From assembly GCA_034696485.1 (NCBI GenBank), contig JAQIWT010000025.1, positions 1 to 55,470 on the forward strand: a DNA stretch of 55,470 bases, in the 5' to 3' direction. Every line of letters starts with the position of its first letter. Positions within the stretch are counted from its first letter, which is position 1. The translations under genes and the position numbers were made by a program. Below the pieces are notes generated by a model. The model was not told where the DNA came from, made no database searches, and worked only from the letters and a program-made list of their open reading frames with translations. The DNA comes from Isohypsibius dastychi. Its lineage: Eukaryota; Tardigrada; Eutardigrada; Parachela; Isohypsibiidae. Shown here one piece after another: positions 54,370 to 55,470 of this stretch.

Positions 54370-55470
54370 TAATAGCTCTTTCGGATGGGTTTAATGTCGT
54401 ACCCAGCACTGTATTCACTGGGTTTATTGTTACCGACAACGTGTTTTCAAAGGTCAAATTGCTAGTGCTTTTCAACTGATCAGAATAAACCGGTTTGCGA
54501 GTTACTTGGTGTATAGACGTTTTGTTCTGCCCTCTTTTAGAGATCCAAGTTCCGATTCTCAAAATTTTACGTCAGACATACTGTATACCTGACATACCGT
54601 ACACATATATCAGTGTCAGACATACACCTGAAATTAGACAGAAAATCTCGATCATGTGAGTCTACAGAGTAGAGGACCTGAATTCTCACCAACTGTCGAA
54701 ACGGGTATATGTATGGTTGGAGCAGGGATGTGCAACGTAACCCACAAGTTGTCGATTTGCGCGTTCGCGTTACAACGTAAATCCCCGCAGGAGGGGGGGG
54801 GGTGAGCGATTCGACCCAGTGAGGCATCTAACAGAAGAGTTTGACCAATCAGAGAAAAGTTTCAAAAAAAGTTTCTCCATTATGACGGACATCCCATTGT
54901 GGTTCAGTTAAAAAAGCTCACATTTTAGGGAGTGGGGGATGATACGCTGAACTCAGTTTTAGTTCATGGCCAAAGCCGAAGTCGAGTGAGCACACTCCTC
55001 CACAGACATTTACCAGTAATGCTGGGAAACCAAATCGCGCAAAATCCATGTAAATTTGTGATTAAAATGACTGCCACTGGAAAATTTACAGTGCAGTACG
55101 CCGTCGAAGTTCGTTACTTCAAATCGCAGGATACTTCATCATGATGAATCATGATCAGTCACACTCACACCACTGAAAACTTTGATTCGATGAGTAAAAA
55201 CCTGGGCATTATTTGTGGTCACTTATGGTGAATTCCAAAATAACTGATATGTAACTTTAGTGGATCCTTTCAGGCATCCTCGACCACTGTGCCTAAACAG
55301 CATCTTTGGGTTGGACGACAGCTGGGCGCCGGTCCACTGACTCCTGAAAGAAACACGGTTCTAAGTCAGGCCTAAATGGCTGCGATAGTATATCCACTCT
55401 ACCAGGAAAACACGTAATCCGACCGCACACCATCTGCGGAAATAATGGGACCACACACTGCCCCCCCCCC
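54370..55470. other. Lectin 3' flank; no gene seen
   Basis: Positions 54480-54510 and 55205-55300 match 45940-46100, the flank of the other lectin copy (for example 'gtggtcacttatggtgaat' in both). A 70-codon ORF at 54932 is unsupported. The window stops inside a run of at least ten C. Confidence 0.5.

Overview
The window is animal (metazoan) nuclear DNA. Its genes are split by very short GT-AG introns, mostly about 50-80 nt. The families I recognise are animal ones: an astacin metalloprotease, C-type lectin domains, FEM-1-like ankyrin proteins, IAP-type RING, BEN and BTB domains, a SUV39-like SET remnant, and env-bearing Ty3/gypsy, hAT, CACTA-type and TTAA-flanked elements. I cannot name the species. 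A small invertebrate with compact introns fits; a vertebrate does not. The region is gene-poor and rich in mobile elements and decayed copies.

Layout, left half. 0-4 kb holds the first copy of an unidentified minus-strand gene, whose second copy lies at 17-18 kb. 5.0-8.2 kb is a decayed Ty3/gypsy-type provirus (RT, RNase H, integrase and env remnants). 8.7-9.65 kb is a decayed ribonucleotide reductase small-subunit gene (minus strand); a fragment of a second copy lies at 32.4-32.7 kb. 11.29-14.23 kb is a hAT transposon with decayed transposase, apparently inserted just after the ATG of a host ORF. 14-25 kb is mostly unrecognised, with a serpin-like scrap, a SET-like remnant, a TTAA-flanked non-autonomous element (22.2-23.2 kb) and a BTB fragment.

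Middle. 25.86-26.62 kb is a compact BEN-domain gene. 27.1-28.6 kb is the C-terminal half of a DEAH-box helicase. 29.1-31.1 kb is a second, better preserved env, followed at 31.55 kb by a TATA-preceded ORF for a predicted secreted protein. 33.3-34.0 kb encodes a strongly divergent histone H3-fold protein with a long acidic C-terminal tail.

Right half. 36.3-40.9 kb is a candidate intact two-gene DNA transposon: a TNP2-like (CACTA/EnSpm) transposase plus a BEN-domain coiled-coil protein between inverted repeats. Three copies of an unusual gene follow: an intact one (47.1-49.3 kb), one with a single in-frame TGA (41.8-44.0 kb), and a truncated pseudogene (34.3-35.5 kb). The intact protein fuses a FEM-1-like ankyrin/TPR half to a C-terminal IAP-type RING with exact IAP spacing, so it looks like a one-polypeptide E3 ubiquitin ligase. 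I consider this family the most interesting system here. The window ends with an astacin gene carrying an LRR-like N-terminal part and two copies of a C-type lectin gene (45.6 and 53.7 kb).

Local segmental duplication followed by decay is the dominant process: at least six pairs of diverged copies lie within 55 kb. Several genes are broken by one in-frame TGA only. All identifications come from reading motifs by eye; no database search was run.
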